DNA from: CAYGTK01 sp964352775
Lineage (GTDB): Bacteria; Bacteroidota; Bacteroidia; Chitinophagales; CAIOSU01
Assembly: GCA_964352775.1 (NCBI GenBank)
Contig: CAYGTK010000108.1
Span: 1 to 14,319 of the forward strand
DNA length: 14,319 nucleotides
Direction: 5' to 3'
Part shown: piece after piece, positions 6,938 to 14,319 of the stretch
How the letters are laid out: each line of letters starts with the position of its first letter
Position numbering within the stretch: the first letter of the stretch is position 1
Made by a program: the position numbers and the translations under genes
Notes under the pieces: generated by a model
What the model was told of the DNA's origin: nothing
The model's database searches: none
What the model saw: only the letters and a program-made list of their open reading frames with translations

Positions 6938-8200
6938 TTACTTGTAATAAAAGAGGTAGATAGCAATTATAGTAAAGCTAGTAAGAAAGATAATTCCTAA
7001 ATAACTTAAAATCCTCATGGCTAAAGAAGGAACTGCAGCTTTTCCTACATATTTAGCACTTACCAATCTGAAATTGGCTATTGCTATTAGCGGTGCAACT
7101 ATAAATGAAAGAGTAGTAACCATATCGGCAAATAGCTTTAAGCTACCCAAGAACATGGAAATGATGACCATAGAAGAAACTGCTGCAGCTATTAGCCAAA
7201 ATCCATACACCTTTTGTGAGCCATTGAATGATGGAAAAGTAAGCTCCGTAGTTCGCTGAAGTGCACGTGCATAGCCATCTAATACAGTAATACTAGTGCT
7301 GAACATGGCTGAAAAAGCTGCAGCGGCAATTATTAAGTAGCTCCAACTACCAATGGATGAGGTGTACAGTTCTACTACTTGCCCCGCGAACACGGCACTA
7401 GAATTAGAGAACGCTGTACCAGTTCCATACATCAACAACGCTCCCATGGCTAGAAAGCAGAATGCCAGTATTGCAGATACAAAATACCCCATATCAAACT
7501 CAAAAAGACACTCTTTAAGGCTAGGTTTATACCCAGTAGTTTTGATCTTTTCCAATGTCCATAGGCTATTCCAAGAAGAAAGATCTACGGCGGTTGGCAT
7601 CCAGCCCATAAGAGCTATGATAAAAAGGAGTCCACCTTCATTCCATATTTCGGGAGCTACAAACCCTTCCACTTTCGGGGCAGAGCCATGATACATCGCA
7701 GCTATTAATGCTGCTAGTGTTGAAATCAAAAGAACTGTGGCCACTATCTTTAAAAGGTTATCCATCACCTTGTACTTACCCACTAATAGGATAACTATGC
7801 AAATGGATAAAAGCACTAAAGGTGTTATCAGCTTTTGGCTACCTACCAACTCTATTCCGAATAGGTTTTCGCAAAAACCAGCTGTTACAAAGGTGACCAA
7901 CGCTGTAACAAGCATCATGGAAATAACCGACACTATGAAATAGCCGATCAACACCCAATTACCTAGTCGCTTGTAGCCATCTATAATACTGGTTTGCGTT
8001 GCAATAGCATAGCGCGACCCATACTCGAAAAAGGGGTACTTAAACAGATTAGCCAATAGTATCACCCAAGCTAATGCAAAGCCATAATTGGCCCCAGCGC
8101 GGGTAGATTGTACTAAGTGAGAGACACCAATAGCCGCAGATGCAAAAAGTAAACCTGGGCCTAGGCTTTTCCAGAAGCTTTGCTTCTGGATAGTTTTCAT
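6938..8200 (-). CDS. NRAMP-family transporter homologue with altered metal-binding motifs
   Basis: This is a 420-residue integral membrane protein of the NRAMP (MntH-like) branch of the LeuT-fold transporters, with about 11 hydrophobic segments. The N-terminal part aligns without gaps to MntH from GPG (14-16) through the AGANYGF segment (35-41) to WVILLANL (45-52). The TM1 metal motif DPGN is replaced by GVSH at 25-28, removing the ligand Asp and Asn. In TM6 the MPH motif reads MPT at 201-203: the Met is kept and the His lost. The fold assignment is firm, but Mn/Fe transport is not supported by the residues. The ATG overlaps the kynA stop (ATGA), pointing to co-expression with tryptophan dioxygenase. 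An organic substrate such as tryptophan or kynurenine is possible but is only inferred from context. Confidence 0.85.
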   Translation of the reverse strand: MKTIQKQSFWKSLGPGLLFASAAIGVSHLVQSTRAGANYGFALAWVILLANLFKYPFFEYGSRYAIATQTSIIDGYKRLGNWVLIGYFIVSVISMMLVTALVTFVTAGFCENLFGIELVGSQKLITPLVLLSICIVILLVGKYKVMDNLLKIVATVLLISTLAALIAAMYHGSAPKVEGFVAPEIWNEGGLLFIIALMGWMPTAVDLSSWNSLWTLEKIKTTGYKPSLKECLFEFDMGYFVSAILAFCFLAMGALLMYGTGTAFSNSSAVFAGQVVELYTSSIGSWSYLIIAAAAFSAMFSTSITVLDGYARALQRTTELTFPSFNGSQKVYGFWLIAAAVSSMVIISMFLGSLKLFADMVTTLSFIVAPLIAIANFRLVSAKYVGKAAVPSLAMRILSYLGIIFLTSFTIIAIYLFYYK

Positions 8201-9147
8201 GCCAGTTCTGGTTCAAACACCTTTACGCCCCAATTATTATGATCTTCTTCTGTCCACAAGTGAGGGAAGAACATAATTCGCTGGCTGCGGGGCGGTAAAT
8301 ATTTCTGCCAGTTAGTTCCGCCAGTAGCATTAATATCTGCAGGTTTCCTCTGTAAGTAACTTACTGCAGACTTGTAATGCATCAACGGCCATTGTTCGTT
8401 TACGTAGCTATCAAACAATTTCAAACGTTGCACTAACTCATCATAACCTTCTTCCTCTGGTTCTATATCACGAAGTAGTGCGTTCAAATTTGTCTTTCTA
8501 TACTCTTGGGCTAATTGAATGAACTCGGTGCTATATTTCTTTTCAAATTGACGTAGAGTCAATGTCTTTTTTCCAGTAGCTAACTCTGTAGCTCCCTTTT
8601 TCCAGTAGAGTATATCATATAGCTCCTCAATAGTTTCGTAACCTTTCAGCTTTTGCTTGCTTTTGTAATCTACCAAGTTCTGCATTAGGGTGCTGCATAT
8701 CTCTATTTTACGGTACTGGGCCGATTGAAAACCACTAGCAGGAAGCAATGCCATTCTGAACTTCAAGAATTGGTCTCTATCCATGCCTTCGATCATTATC
8801 TCAAAAGACTTTACTAAGGCTGAAAAGTAGCTATTCATCCTACGAACCTGCTCTGAAAAATGAGCTACAGTCAGTTCCTCTGCTTCATGTATTTGGTCTA
8901 TAGCATGTAGTACTAACTTGAAATACAGCTCCGTGATCTGATGATACATAATGAAGATGTTTTCATCAGGTAGAGGTGTTTTAGGGGCTTGTAGATTAAG
9001 CAGAACATCTAGGCGTATATAGTCCCAATAGGTAAGGTAATCAGCATACAAAAGGCCATCAACATAAGAGAGCATGTCTTGCCCCATAGACGAATACTTC
9101 TCGCGCAGCTTATCTATCCGTTCTACTAGTTCAGATTCTTGTTCCAT
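8197..9147 (-). CDS. kynA: Tryptophan 2,3-dioxygenase
   Basis: This cytoplasmic haem enzyme opens the indole ring of L-tryptophan with O2 to give N-formylkynurenine, the first step of the kynurenine pathway. At 316 residues it is slightly longer than the typical bacterial enzyme (about 280-300). Recognisable family blocks are YADYLTYWDYIRLD at 34-47, the active-site His69 in YHQITEL, and FRMALLPASGFQSAQYRKIE at 130-149, whose Arg131 is the expected carboxylate-binding residue. The likely proximal haem ligand is His257 in LMHYKSAV, followed by ATGGTNWQKYL at 274-284. The substrate-contacting Trp after HQ.SEL is Tyr here. The stop overlaps the transporter start by 4 nt. kynU two genes further on uses the product after deformylation. 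No formamidase gene is in the window. Confidence 0.95.
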   Translation of the reverse strand: MEQESELVERIDKLREKYSSMGQDMLSYVDGLLYADYLTYWDYIRLDVLLNLQAPKTPLPDENIFIMYHQITELYFKLVLHAIDQIHEAEELTVAHFSEQVRRMNSYFSALVKSFEIMIEGMDRDQFLKFRMALLPASGFQSAQYRKIEICSTLMQNLVDYKSKQKLKGYETIEELYDILYWKKGATELATGKKTLTLRQFEKKYSTEFIQLAQEYRKTNLNALLRDIEPEEEGYDELVQRLKLFDSYVNEQWPLMHYKSAVSYLQRKPADINATGGTNWQKYLPPRSQRIMFFPHLWTEEDHNNWGVKVFEPELA

Positions 9148-9158
9148 AAGGGATCGAA

Positions 9159-9195
9159 ATTGGTTATGGGCTAAAATTAGAGATATTTAACCAAT
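9159..9195. repeat. Nested inverted repeat between the polysaccharide unit and kynA
   Basis: ATTGGTTA (9159-9166) and TAACCAAT (9188-9195) form a perfect 8-bp inverted repeat around a 21-base spacer. The spacer holds a smaller one, CTAA-AA-TTAG (9171-9180), almost on the same centre. It lies 12 bases before the kynA start and 20 bases after the stop of the preceding gene. It could be an operator for kynA or a weak AT-rich terminator; there is no strong U-tract or GC stem. No TAnnTTTG match is present in this 67-bp gap. Confidence 0.4.
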
Positions 9196-9214
9196 CGCCT
9201 GAATAGGGTATTAG

Positions 9215-10324
9215 CTATTCTTCAGCGGCTAATTTTTCCTCGTGTTTACGTTTACCAATATTGTATAGCACCTGCATAATTAGGAACATACCCACAAAGT
9301 AACCGATAAAGGCAAAAGTATATCCATAATGCCACACTTCGAATTTGCCATAGATATAAACCACCATAGGGATAGACATCAAAGAAACTGTCAATAGAGT
9401 AAATGCCACCATTCCGTCAGAAAGACCTAAGTAAGCCAAGTGATGAGTAATATGATCTCGCCCACCTACAAAAGGCGATTGTTTGCGCATAAGCCTTCGT
9501 ATACTTACTGTGGTAGTATCAATTAATGGCACAATGAATAATAATGCGGGTATAAGGAACTGACGCAATTCTATCAATTCTACCTCATTGCTTCGGTAGT
9601 TCCAGAAGAATAGAATACTGACGCCTGCCAAGAAGACCCCCAAAAATTGACTGCCAGTATCCCCCATATACATTTTTGAAGGGTTCCAGTTGAAATATAA
9701 AAACCCGATAAGAGCGCCTAATACACCTAATATAATTATGGTGTAAACATTGTTTACAGCACCGTCTAAAAAAATAATGGCAACTGCTCCTATAAGTACA
9801 GATATACTTACGGAAGTAGTTATAGCATCCATGTTATCTAACATGTTGATAGAGTTCATTAAGCCAATGACCCAAACCACGGTAATGAAATAGTTGAATG
9901 GTTCGCTAGGGGTAACTTGAATACTAAAATCACTTATCACTAATAAATTGGCACAGGTAAACTGGCCAATGAACTTTACCAGTGGATTGGTATTATAAGC
10001 GTCATCGGCTAAACCTATTAAAAAGCCTAAACTTGAAGCTGCTAGAAGCCCGACCAGCTTGCCGCTGTAGGCTGAGCCACCCTCAATAGGCATTACTCCG
10101 AGAACCGCTACTGAGATAAGGAATACAATATAAAAGGAAAATCCCCCAAGTGATGGTTTAGTTGTAGAACCCCAACGTATCAACCCTTCGTGTTTCTCAG
10201 CATCTCTAACACCTAGAGTTCTCGAAAAACGGAGTATCAAAAAATTGATCAACATAGAAAAGCATATAGCCACTAGGAAGAAAAATCCTAAGTACGCTAA
10301 GTTATATACCTCTATATTATTCAT
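9215..10324 (-). CDS. WecA/MraY-family undecaprenyl-phosphate sugar-1-phosphate transferase
   Basis: This polytopic inner-membrane GT4-type phosphosugar transferase joins a sugar-1-phosphate, commonly GlcNAc-1-P, to undecaprenyl phosphate, starting a lipid-linked glycan. The protein is 369 residues from the ATG at 10324; a GTG at 10333 would add three. Conserved cytoplasmic-loop motifs (ATG numbering) are ADDAYNTNP beginning at 106, MLDNMDA at 161-167, FNWNPSKMYMGDTGS at 211-225, and the C-terminal GGRDHITHH at 287-295. The first two carry the Mg-binding and catalytic Asp residues; the last is the basic/His motif that marks WecA-like rather than MraY enzymes. It follows the wzc-like gene by 12 nt and closes the export operon, so a role in exopolysaccharide or O-antigen initiation is likely. 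The exact sugar is not determinable. Confidence 0.88.
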   Translation of the reverse strand: MNNIEVYNLAYLGFFFLVAICFSMLINFLILRFSRTLGVRDAEKHEGLIRWGSTTKPSLGGFSFYIVFLISVAVLGVMPIEGGSAYSGKLVGLLAASSLGFLIGLADDAYNTNPLVKFIGQFTCANLLVISDFSIQVTPSEPFNYFITVVWVIGLMNSINMLDNMDAITTSVSISVLIGAVAIIFLDGAVNNVYTIIILGVLGALIGFLYFNWNPSKMYMGDTGSQFLGVFLAGVSILFFWNYRSNEVELIELRQFLIPALLFIVPLIDTTTVSIRRLMRKQSPFVGGRDHITHHLAYLGLSDGMVAFTLLTVSLMSIPMVVYIYGKFEVWHYGYTFAFIGYFVGMFLIMQVLYNIGKRKHEEKLAAEE

Positions 10325-10336
10325 TGTATTCACGCT

Positions 10337-11903
10337 CTATTCTTCGTCATCATTTCCCTTAAAGATCTTTCTAACGAAAGTTTTCTCTTTCACCTTTTCA
10401 TCTGAATAGTATCCTCCATAGCTGTAGGAGTATCCGTATCCATAACCACCATATCCATAGTAATATCCTGAAACCCCTCTACCAAAGTCGTTAAGAACGA
10501 TGGACAAGTGGTCGATATCATTCTCATTTACTAGCTTATTAACGTTACCTACAAATGCTCTGTTAGAGTAATCAGCCCTAAAGATATACATCGGGTAATC
10601 TACACTTTTTATCACCTCCAGACCATCTGTAACCAATCCAATAGGTGGTGTATCAATGATAATATAGTCATAATCAGCTTTCAAACCTTCTACAATATCA
10701 TTGAACTTTTCAGAAAGAATAAGCTCAGCAGGGTTTGGTGGAATTGGACCTGATGTAATGAAATGAAGATTAGGCAACTTGGTTTGATATACACAATCTT
10801 CTAGGGTATCATTTCCTATAAGTATAGTACTCATTCCTCTACTGTTCTCAACGTTAAATATTGCGCTCAATCTAGGGCGTCTCATATCTAAGTCAAGTAG
10901 AATCACTTTTTTATCCAAGAAGCTTAGAATAGCTCCAAGATTAATAGCAACGAAGGTTTTACCCTCTCCTGATATAGTTGAGGTTACTGCTAGTGTTTTG
11001 GGTCCTTCACTAACTCTATCTGAATTTATAAACTTAAGGTTAGCTCTTAATGACCGAAAAGACTCCGACACCAAAGACTTCGGATTGTGATTTACAACAA
11101 TGGTAGAAATTGGAAATTCATTACTAACCGAAGGAACAATACCAAGTACTGGAACATCCGTAATCCGCTTAATATCTTCTAGCGAGATGATAGTACTGTG
11201 CAACACATATCGAATTGCCACTATCAATAGGCTTAGAATTGAGGCTATTGATAAGGCTATCATCCACAATAAAGGCCCATTGGGGGCTATAGGTTTTTTG
11301 GCTTCCCCAGCTTTTGCAAGAACTAGATAATCAGACACAATACCCGCTTTTGCAATGGCAACTTCTGACTGTTTATCTAGTAAATTTTGGAAGAAGGCTT
11401 CCTTGATCTCGTACTGTCGATTCAATTTAGAGAATTCTGATTCCTTTTCAGGCAGTAGTAAAAACCTACTCAACAAGGTTTTATACTCACTTTCTACATT
11501 ATTTAGCTTATAGCGTAATCGCTTGATCACATTGTCTAGATCATTCAGTAGTTCACCTCGTATCTCTGCTATCTCCTCGTCTAGTTGTAATACCCTAGGA
11601 TGTTCTGGTGACACTTGTAGTAAAAGCTCTCGCTTTCGTTTTTCAAGATCACCCAAGCGCTCCAAGTAAACGCTGATACCTTGAGTTTCATTGGAGATCA
11701 ATCCCGAAGATATTTGCTCAATATCTTTTACTTCTACCACATAATTCTGTATCCAACCCACTAACTGCAAATTGAATAATAAGTCATTTCTTTTTGTTTC
11801 TAATGTCTGTATCTGTCCAGAGACCTTACTCAATTCGGAGGTGGGGTCTAAGAACTGATTTTCCATTCTAAACGCCTTTAAAGAGTCTTGAGCCTCTATC
11901 AAC
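10337..11903 (-). CDS. Wzc-like polysaccharide co-polymerase / BY-kinase, C-terminal part (5' end in assembly gap)
   Basis: This is the larger part of a tyrosine autokinase that controls polymer length and export. Counting from the TTG at 11902, it has the coiled-coil rest of the Wzz domain (1-200), a PNGPLL-preceded second membrane helix (about 211-232), and the activating E-x2-R-x2-R motif at 280-286 (ESFRSLR). The kinase core shows Walker A SGEGKT at 311-316, Walker A' ILLDLDMRRP at 334-343 and Walker B YIIIDTPP at 413-420. The C-terminal tail from about 479 to 500 has 11 Tyr in about 22 residues, interleaved with Gly and Ser; this is the expected autophosphorylation cluster. The TTG is not a real start: the protein begins in the fragment on the other side of the N run. 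The stop lies 12 nt before the sugar transferase ATG. Confidence 0.92.
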
Positions 11904-11913
11904 NNNNNNNNNN
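11904..11913. other. Assembly gap (10 N) inside the wzc-like gene
   Basis: Ten undetermined bases separate the two parts of one gene. The upstream part ends exactly at a codon boundary (…KQL), and the downstream part resumes with one base before the codon frame of IEAQDSLKAF. The real gap length must therefore be 2 modulo 3 for an intact frame. Taken literally, 10 N breaks the frame and gives a false TGA at 11901-11899. Confidence 0.97.
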
Positions 11914-12777
11914 CAACTGTTTAGTGAACGTATCTAGCTGAACTTCTAAAAAGGCAAGTATCTGCGAGGCACTTTCTGTTTTCCTTTCAACATCATAAAC
12001 CAAAAACTCTTGAGTAATTGCGTTTACTATATCAGCTGCTTTACGAGCATTATTATCCTCGTACTTTATATTTATGGTTTTCGAATTGGGGCTAGGTGGC
12101 TGTACGGTTAGCCGAGCTGAGATCTGATCTGCATAATCTCCAGGCTTATTTATTATGAAAAAATAACTTTGCCCCTGAACATCAGTCATTTTTTTAAGAT
12201 CAATGGATAACTTAAGTTCTACACCATTTGTTTCAAAAAATTCGTTCACTTTGAACACTTCTGAAATATACTTTTCAGCTACCCTAAACTCTAACCTGAA
12301 CGTATTATCATCAATAAATTGAATAGACAGCTCTTGACCATATATCCGTTCATCAACCACCTTATTTACTTGAACTGAATAAGGATTGGATAAATACAGT
12401 TCTGACGATACAAACCTGGTTTTACCCAGCTTATAATAACTCACCTCGAACGGCAGGCGTTTGAGCATTCGTTCAAGAAATAGTTTGGACTTGGCGATCT
12501 GCACCTCCCTCTGTATCTCTTCCATATCATCTGCTAGCACATCGTTCATTCCCAATACTCTCGCCGTTTTTGTCTTTTTCAGCAAAAGCGTGGCAGATGT
12601 GCTATATATAGGTGGTGCGTAACGCAGATATAGAATTACAATAGTACTAGATACAAGAAGTAAAAGAATGATCCAGATAATACTTCTCCGTAAAGAAGAT
12701 ATAAGCAGACTTAGGCTAAAATCGTCGCCCAATAACTCTTGTATGGAAGCAAGAACCGATGAATTTCTGTCTGCCAT
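11914..12777 (-). CDS. Wzc-like polysaccharide co-polymerase, N-terminal (Wzz) part (3' end in assembly gap)
   Basis: These are the first 288 residues of the same inner-membrane protein. A short cytoplasmic N-terminus is followed by the first transmembrane helix (about 32-52) and then by the periplasmic Wzz domain. That domain opens with APPIYSTSATLLLKK near 54-68, a typical chain-length-determinant sequence, and contains the REVQIAKSKLFLERML segment near 90-105. It ends in a helical stretch, ASQILAFLEVQLDTFTKQL, just before the gap, which would join the DSLKAFRMEN coiled coil on the far side. The ATG at 12777 lies three bases after the wza-like stop, so the two are almost certainly co-translated. 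In Bacteroidota, Wza and Wzc usually act together as the outer- and inner-membrane parts of a capsule/EPS exporter. Confidence 0.9.
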
Positions 12778-12780
12778 TAA

Positions 12781-13560
12781 TTAGGTTCTTCTAAAGAGTA
12801 ATATCAATGTAAAAGTGGTAGTTATCAAAGATAATATTGGAGTGATCTCTCTTAAAAATGCTGGGGCAATTCGAGTAACAGGAGCCACTATTATCACATC
12901 ATTTGGTTGCATAATTATATTAGCATCTCTTAAACCATCAATTGTTGAAAGATCGATCTTCTTAATAATGGGGTTATTATAATCTCCTCTTATCAATTTT
13001 ATATTACGTGCTTTTGAATTTGCGGAAACACCCCCAGCTGTTGCTAGCACCTCTAAAAGAGTCATGTTTTCGTTCCTAAGCTCTACCACAGTTGCTCCAT
13101 CTAGCCCCATAAATACGAATACACGCCTATTGGTAACTTGGACTAAAACTAAAGGGTCATTATATAATGATGAGTACTTTTTCTCTAGTTCGTCCGCCAG
13201 TTCGAACCTATCTAGCCCTTTAACATAGAGTAACCCAACGATAGGAAACTCAACATAACCATCTTCTCTAACGATGTAGTTTTCATTGTTCCTCGTTAGA
13301 AACTGTTGGTTGGCAGCCCCAGCGAACTGTTGCTCTGCTACGTCAATAAGTTGATAACCATCTCTTGTGTAAAGGTTGAAGTTTATTACGTCTCCTTCAA
13401 CTATTAAGGTTTCCCTTTTTTTAAGGGAATCCACAAGAAATTCTACAGAGGCAAGGTCCTTATTTTCTTTGAACATGTAGTTAGGGAAAAAGACCTTGCA
13501 CGAACTAAGGAAAATAGAGAGCAATAGAAATATCAAAAATCCAAAACCTCTTTTAGTCAT
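12781..13560 (-). CDS. Wza-like polysaccharide export outer-membrane lipoprotein
   Basis: This 259-residue export protein probably forms the outer-membrane channel for the polymer. From the ATG at 13560 it begins with a textbook lipoprotein signal: MTKRG, a hydrophobic run, then LSSC with Cys21 as lipidation site. An upstream TTG at 13584 would add eight polar residues, so I reject it. The polysaccharide-export (PES) domain covers about 50-145, with EGDVINFNLY near 55-64, DGYVEFPIVGLLYVKG near 100-115 and DPLVLVQV near 135-142. An SLBB-like segment follows (about 147-225, containing LLEVLATAGG and PNDVIIV). A C-terminal hydrophobic helix (about 241-256) corresponds to the membrane-spanning helix of Wza. 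It precedes the wzc-like gene by three bases. Confidence 0.92.
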   Translation of the reverse strand: MTKRGFGFLIFLLLSIFLSSCKVFFPNYMFKENKDLASVEFLVDSLKKRETLIVEGDVINFNLYTRDGYQLIDVAEQQFAGAANQQFLTRNNENYIVREDGYVEFPIVGLLYVKGLDRFELADELEKKYSSLYNDPLVLVQVTNRRVFVFMGLDGATVVELRNENMTLLEVLATAGGVSANSKARNIKLIRGDYNNPIIKKIDLSTIDGLRDANIIMQPNDVIIVAPVTRIAPAFLREITPILSLITTTFTLILLFRRT

Positions 13561-13581
13561 ATCAGCATGTTGAGTGCATGG

Positions 13582-13589
13582 CAAAAGTA
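13582..13589 (-). promoter_or_regulatory. Candidate -7 element before the wza-like gene
   Basis: The minus strand reads TACTTTTG, an exact TAnnTTTG match, in the 61-bp gap upstream of the wza-like gene and 21 bases before its ATG. No TTG is present at 19-20 bp upstream, so the -33 part is weak. If real, wza, wzc and the sugar transferase could be transcribed apart from the glycosyltransferase gene. Confidence 0.4.
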
Positions 13590-13621
13590 TAAATAATTGC
13601 CCACTAGGACTTATCTTGCCC

Positions 13622-14319
13622 CTACTTAGACCTTTCTAATAGTTCTTGATACAATTGATCTGTATCATCTACTAAACGGGTATAATGAAATTTAGCCATG
13701 GCATGTTGGTAACCCGTTTTACCCATTGTCTTCCTCAATGGGTCATTCTCAGTAAGTTGAAGAAGGTTATATGCAAGATCTTCGGCATTTTCAGTGGCTG
13801 ATAATAAGGCTGTTTCTCCTTGTATAACAACATCTTCAATACCACCTACTGCCGTGGATACTATTGGCTTGGTGGCTGCTTGTGCCTCAATCAAACTTAC
13901 TGGTGTACCTTCATTTAATGAAGTAAGAGCTATAATATCTAAACCTGCCATGGCTACATCTACGTCCTTTATCCACGAAGTGAATGTTAGATAGTTTCTT
14001 TTCTCAAGGCTATTCTGATCACAATACTCAATTGCTAGTTCTTTGGCTTGAGACTCTATCTCCTCTCTACTTTCCCCATCACCAATAATGAATGCACGAA
14101 CCTTTTTACTGGTTTTTTCACTAACTATTTTAATGGCCTTCAAAAATAGACCATGATTTTTAACAGGAACTAACCTACCAATGATGCCAATGGCAATTTC
14201 ATCATCGTTTAAAAAATACTTTTCCCTAAATGTTTTACGCTTTTCGTGTACGTTCTCTTGAAAACGTGCAAGATCAAAACCTAGAGGCACTACTGCAAAC
14301 CTATCCATAGGGGCAACCT
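13622..14319 (-). CDS. GT4-family glycosyltransferase, C-terminal part (5' end off the window)
   Basis: This is the nucleotide-sugar-binding half of a GT-B fold retaining glycosyltransferase. The frame is open to the window edge (VAP before the first internal Met at 14308), so that Met is not the start. Counting from it, RFAVVPLGFDLARF at 3-16 marks the domain junction, and IGRLVPVKNH at 43-52 is the phosphate-binding stretch with its Arg and Lys. IIGDG lies at 74-78. The EX7E motif is Glu133 to Glu141 within NEGTPVSLIEAQA, and STAVGGIEDVV follows. These are normal for GT4 enzymes of capsule and LPS loci. Donor and acceptor cannot be told. It stops 61 bp before the wza-like gene and is probably part of the same polysaccharide locus. 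Confidence 0.9.
   Translation of the reverse strand, partial: VAPMDRFAVVPLGFDLARFQENVHEKRKTFREKYFLNDDEIAIGIIGRLVPVKNHGLFLKAIKIVSEKTSKKVRAFIIGDGESREEIESQAKELAIEYCDQNSLEKRNYLTFTSWIKDVDVAMAGLDIIALTSLNEGTPVSLIEAQAATKPIVSTAVGGIEDVVIQGETALLSATENAEDLAYNLLQLTENDPLRKTMGKTGYQHAMAKFHYTRLVDDTDQLYQELLERSK

Noticed and set aside
6919..6966. TTG start for the membrane protein
   Set aside because: It would overlap the transporter gene by 29 nt and add a non-membrane extension; the ATG at 6918 leads straight into the first helix.
7353..7691. 112-codon open frame on the plus strand
   Set aside because: Antisense shadow of the NRAMP-like gene; no motif or promoter of its own.
9313..9320. TACTTTTG promoter-like match on the minus strand inside the sugar-transferase gene
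   Set aside because: Inside coding sequence with no TTG at the right spacing; such 6-base matches are expected by chance in AT-rich DNA.
11899..12777. Wzc-like gene as a true frameshifted pseudogene
   Set aside because: The frame break falls exactly in a run of 10 N, which is an assembly gap; both flanks are intact.
13561..13584. TTG start for the wza-like gene
   Set aside because: It would put polar residues ahead of a clean lipoprotein signal that begins at the ATG at 13560.

Overview
The window is a dense stretch of a Bacteroidota chromosome in which every gene I can support lies on the minus strand, so transcription runs from high to low coordinates. Placement in Bacteroidota rests on several points: a secreted protease with SprB-like repeats and a C-terminal type IX secretion sorting domain ending in ...KVVKY; several matches to the Bacteroidota -7 promoter element TAnnTTTG; weak or absent Shine-Dalgarno sequences; and a Wzc/Wza/WecA-like exopolysaccharide module of the Bacteroidota type. 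A marine or soil member of the Cytophagales is my best guess, but that rank is inference.

Region 1 (14319 down to 9215) is the end of an exopolysaccharide or capsule locus. It holds the C-terminal half of a GT4 glycosyltransferase, a Wza-like outer-membrane export lipoprotein, a Wzc-like bacterial tyrosine kinase/co-polymerase split by a 10-N assembly gap (11904-11913), and a WecA/MraY-family sugar-1-phosphate transferase that probably starts the lipid-linked repeat unit. A -7 element sits just before wza.

Region 2 (9147 down to 4287) holds tryptophan catabolism by the kynurenine route. Tryptophan 2,3-dioxygenase (kynA) overlaps by 4 nt an NRAMP-family transporter that has lost most of the canonical metal-binding residues. 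A GT-C-like polytopic membrane protein follows, and then kynureninase (kynU). kynU has a good candidate promoter of its own, embedded in the end of the upstream gene, and a possible short Pro-Pro-Pro upstream ORF that overlaps its start codon. No formamidase is visible in the window.

Region 3 (4204 down to 1) is a tightly packed trio: an S8 subtilisin-like protease carrying a T9SS sorting domain, recJ (1-nt overlap, TAATG) and the 5' part of lptB (4-nt overlap, GTGA).

I see no tRNA, rRNA, CRISPR array, insertion sequence or phage gene, and no intergenic stretch over about 100 bp. I find no clear new multi-gene system. The most notable item is the divergent NRAMP homologue between kynA and kynU, which may not be a metal transporter at all.
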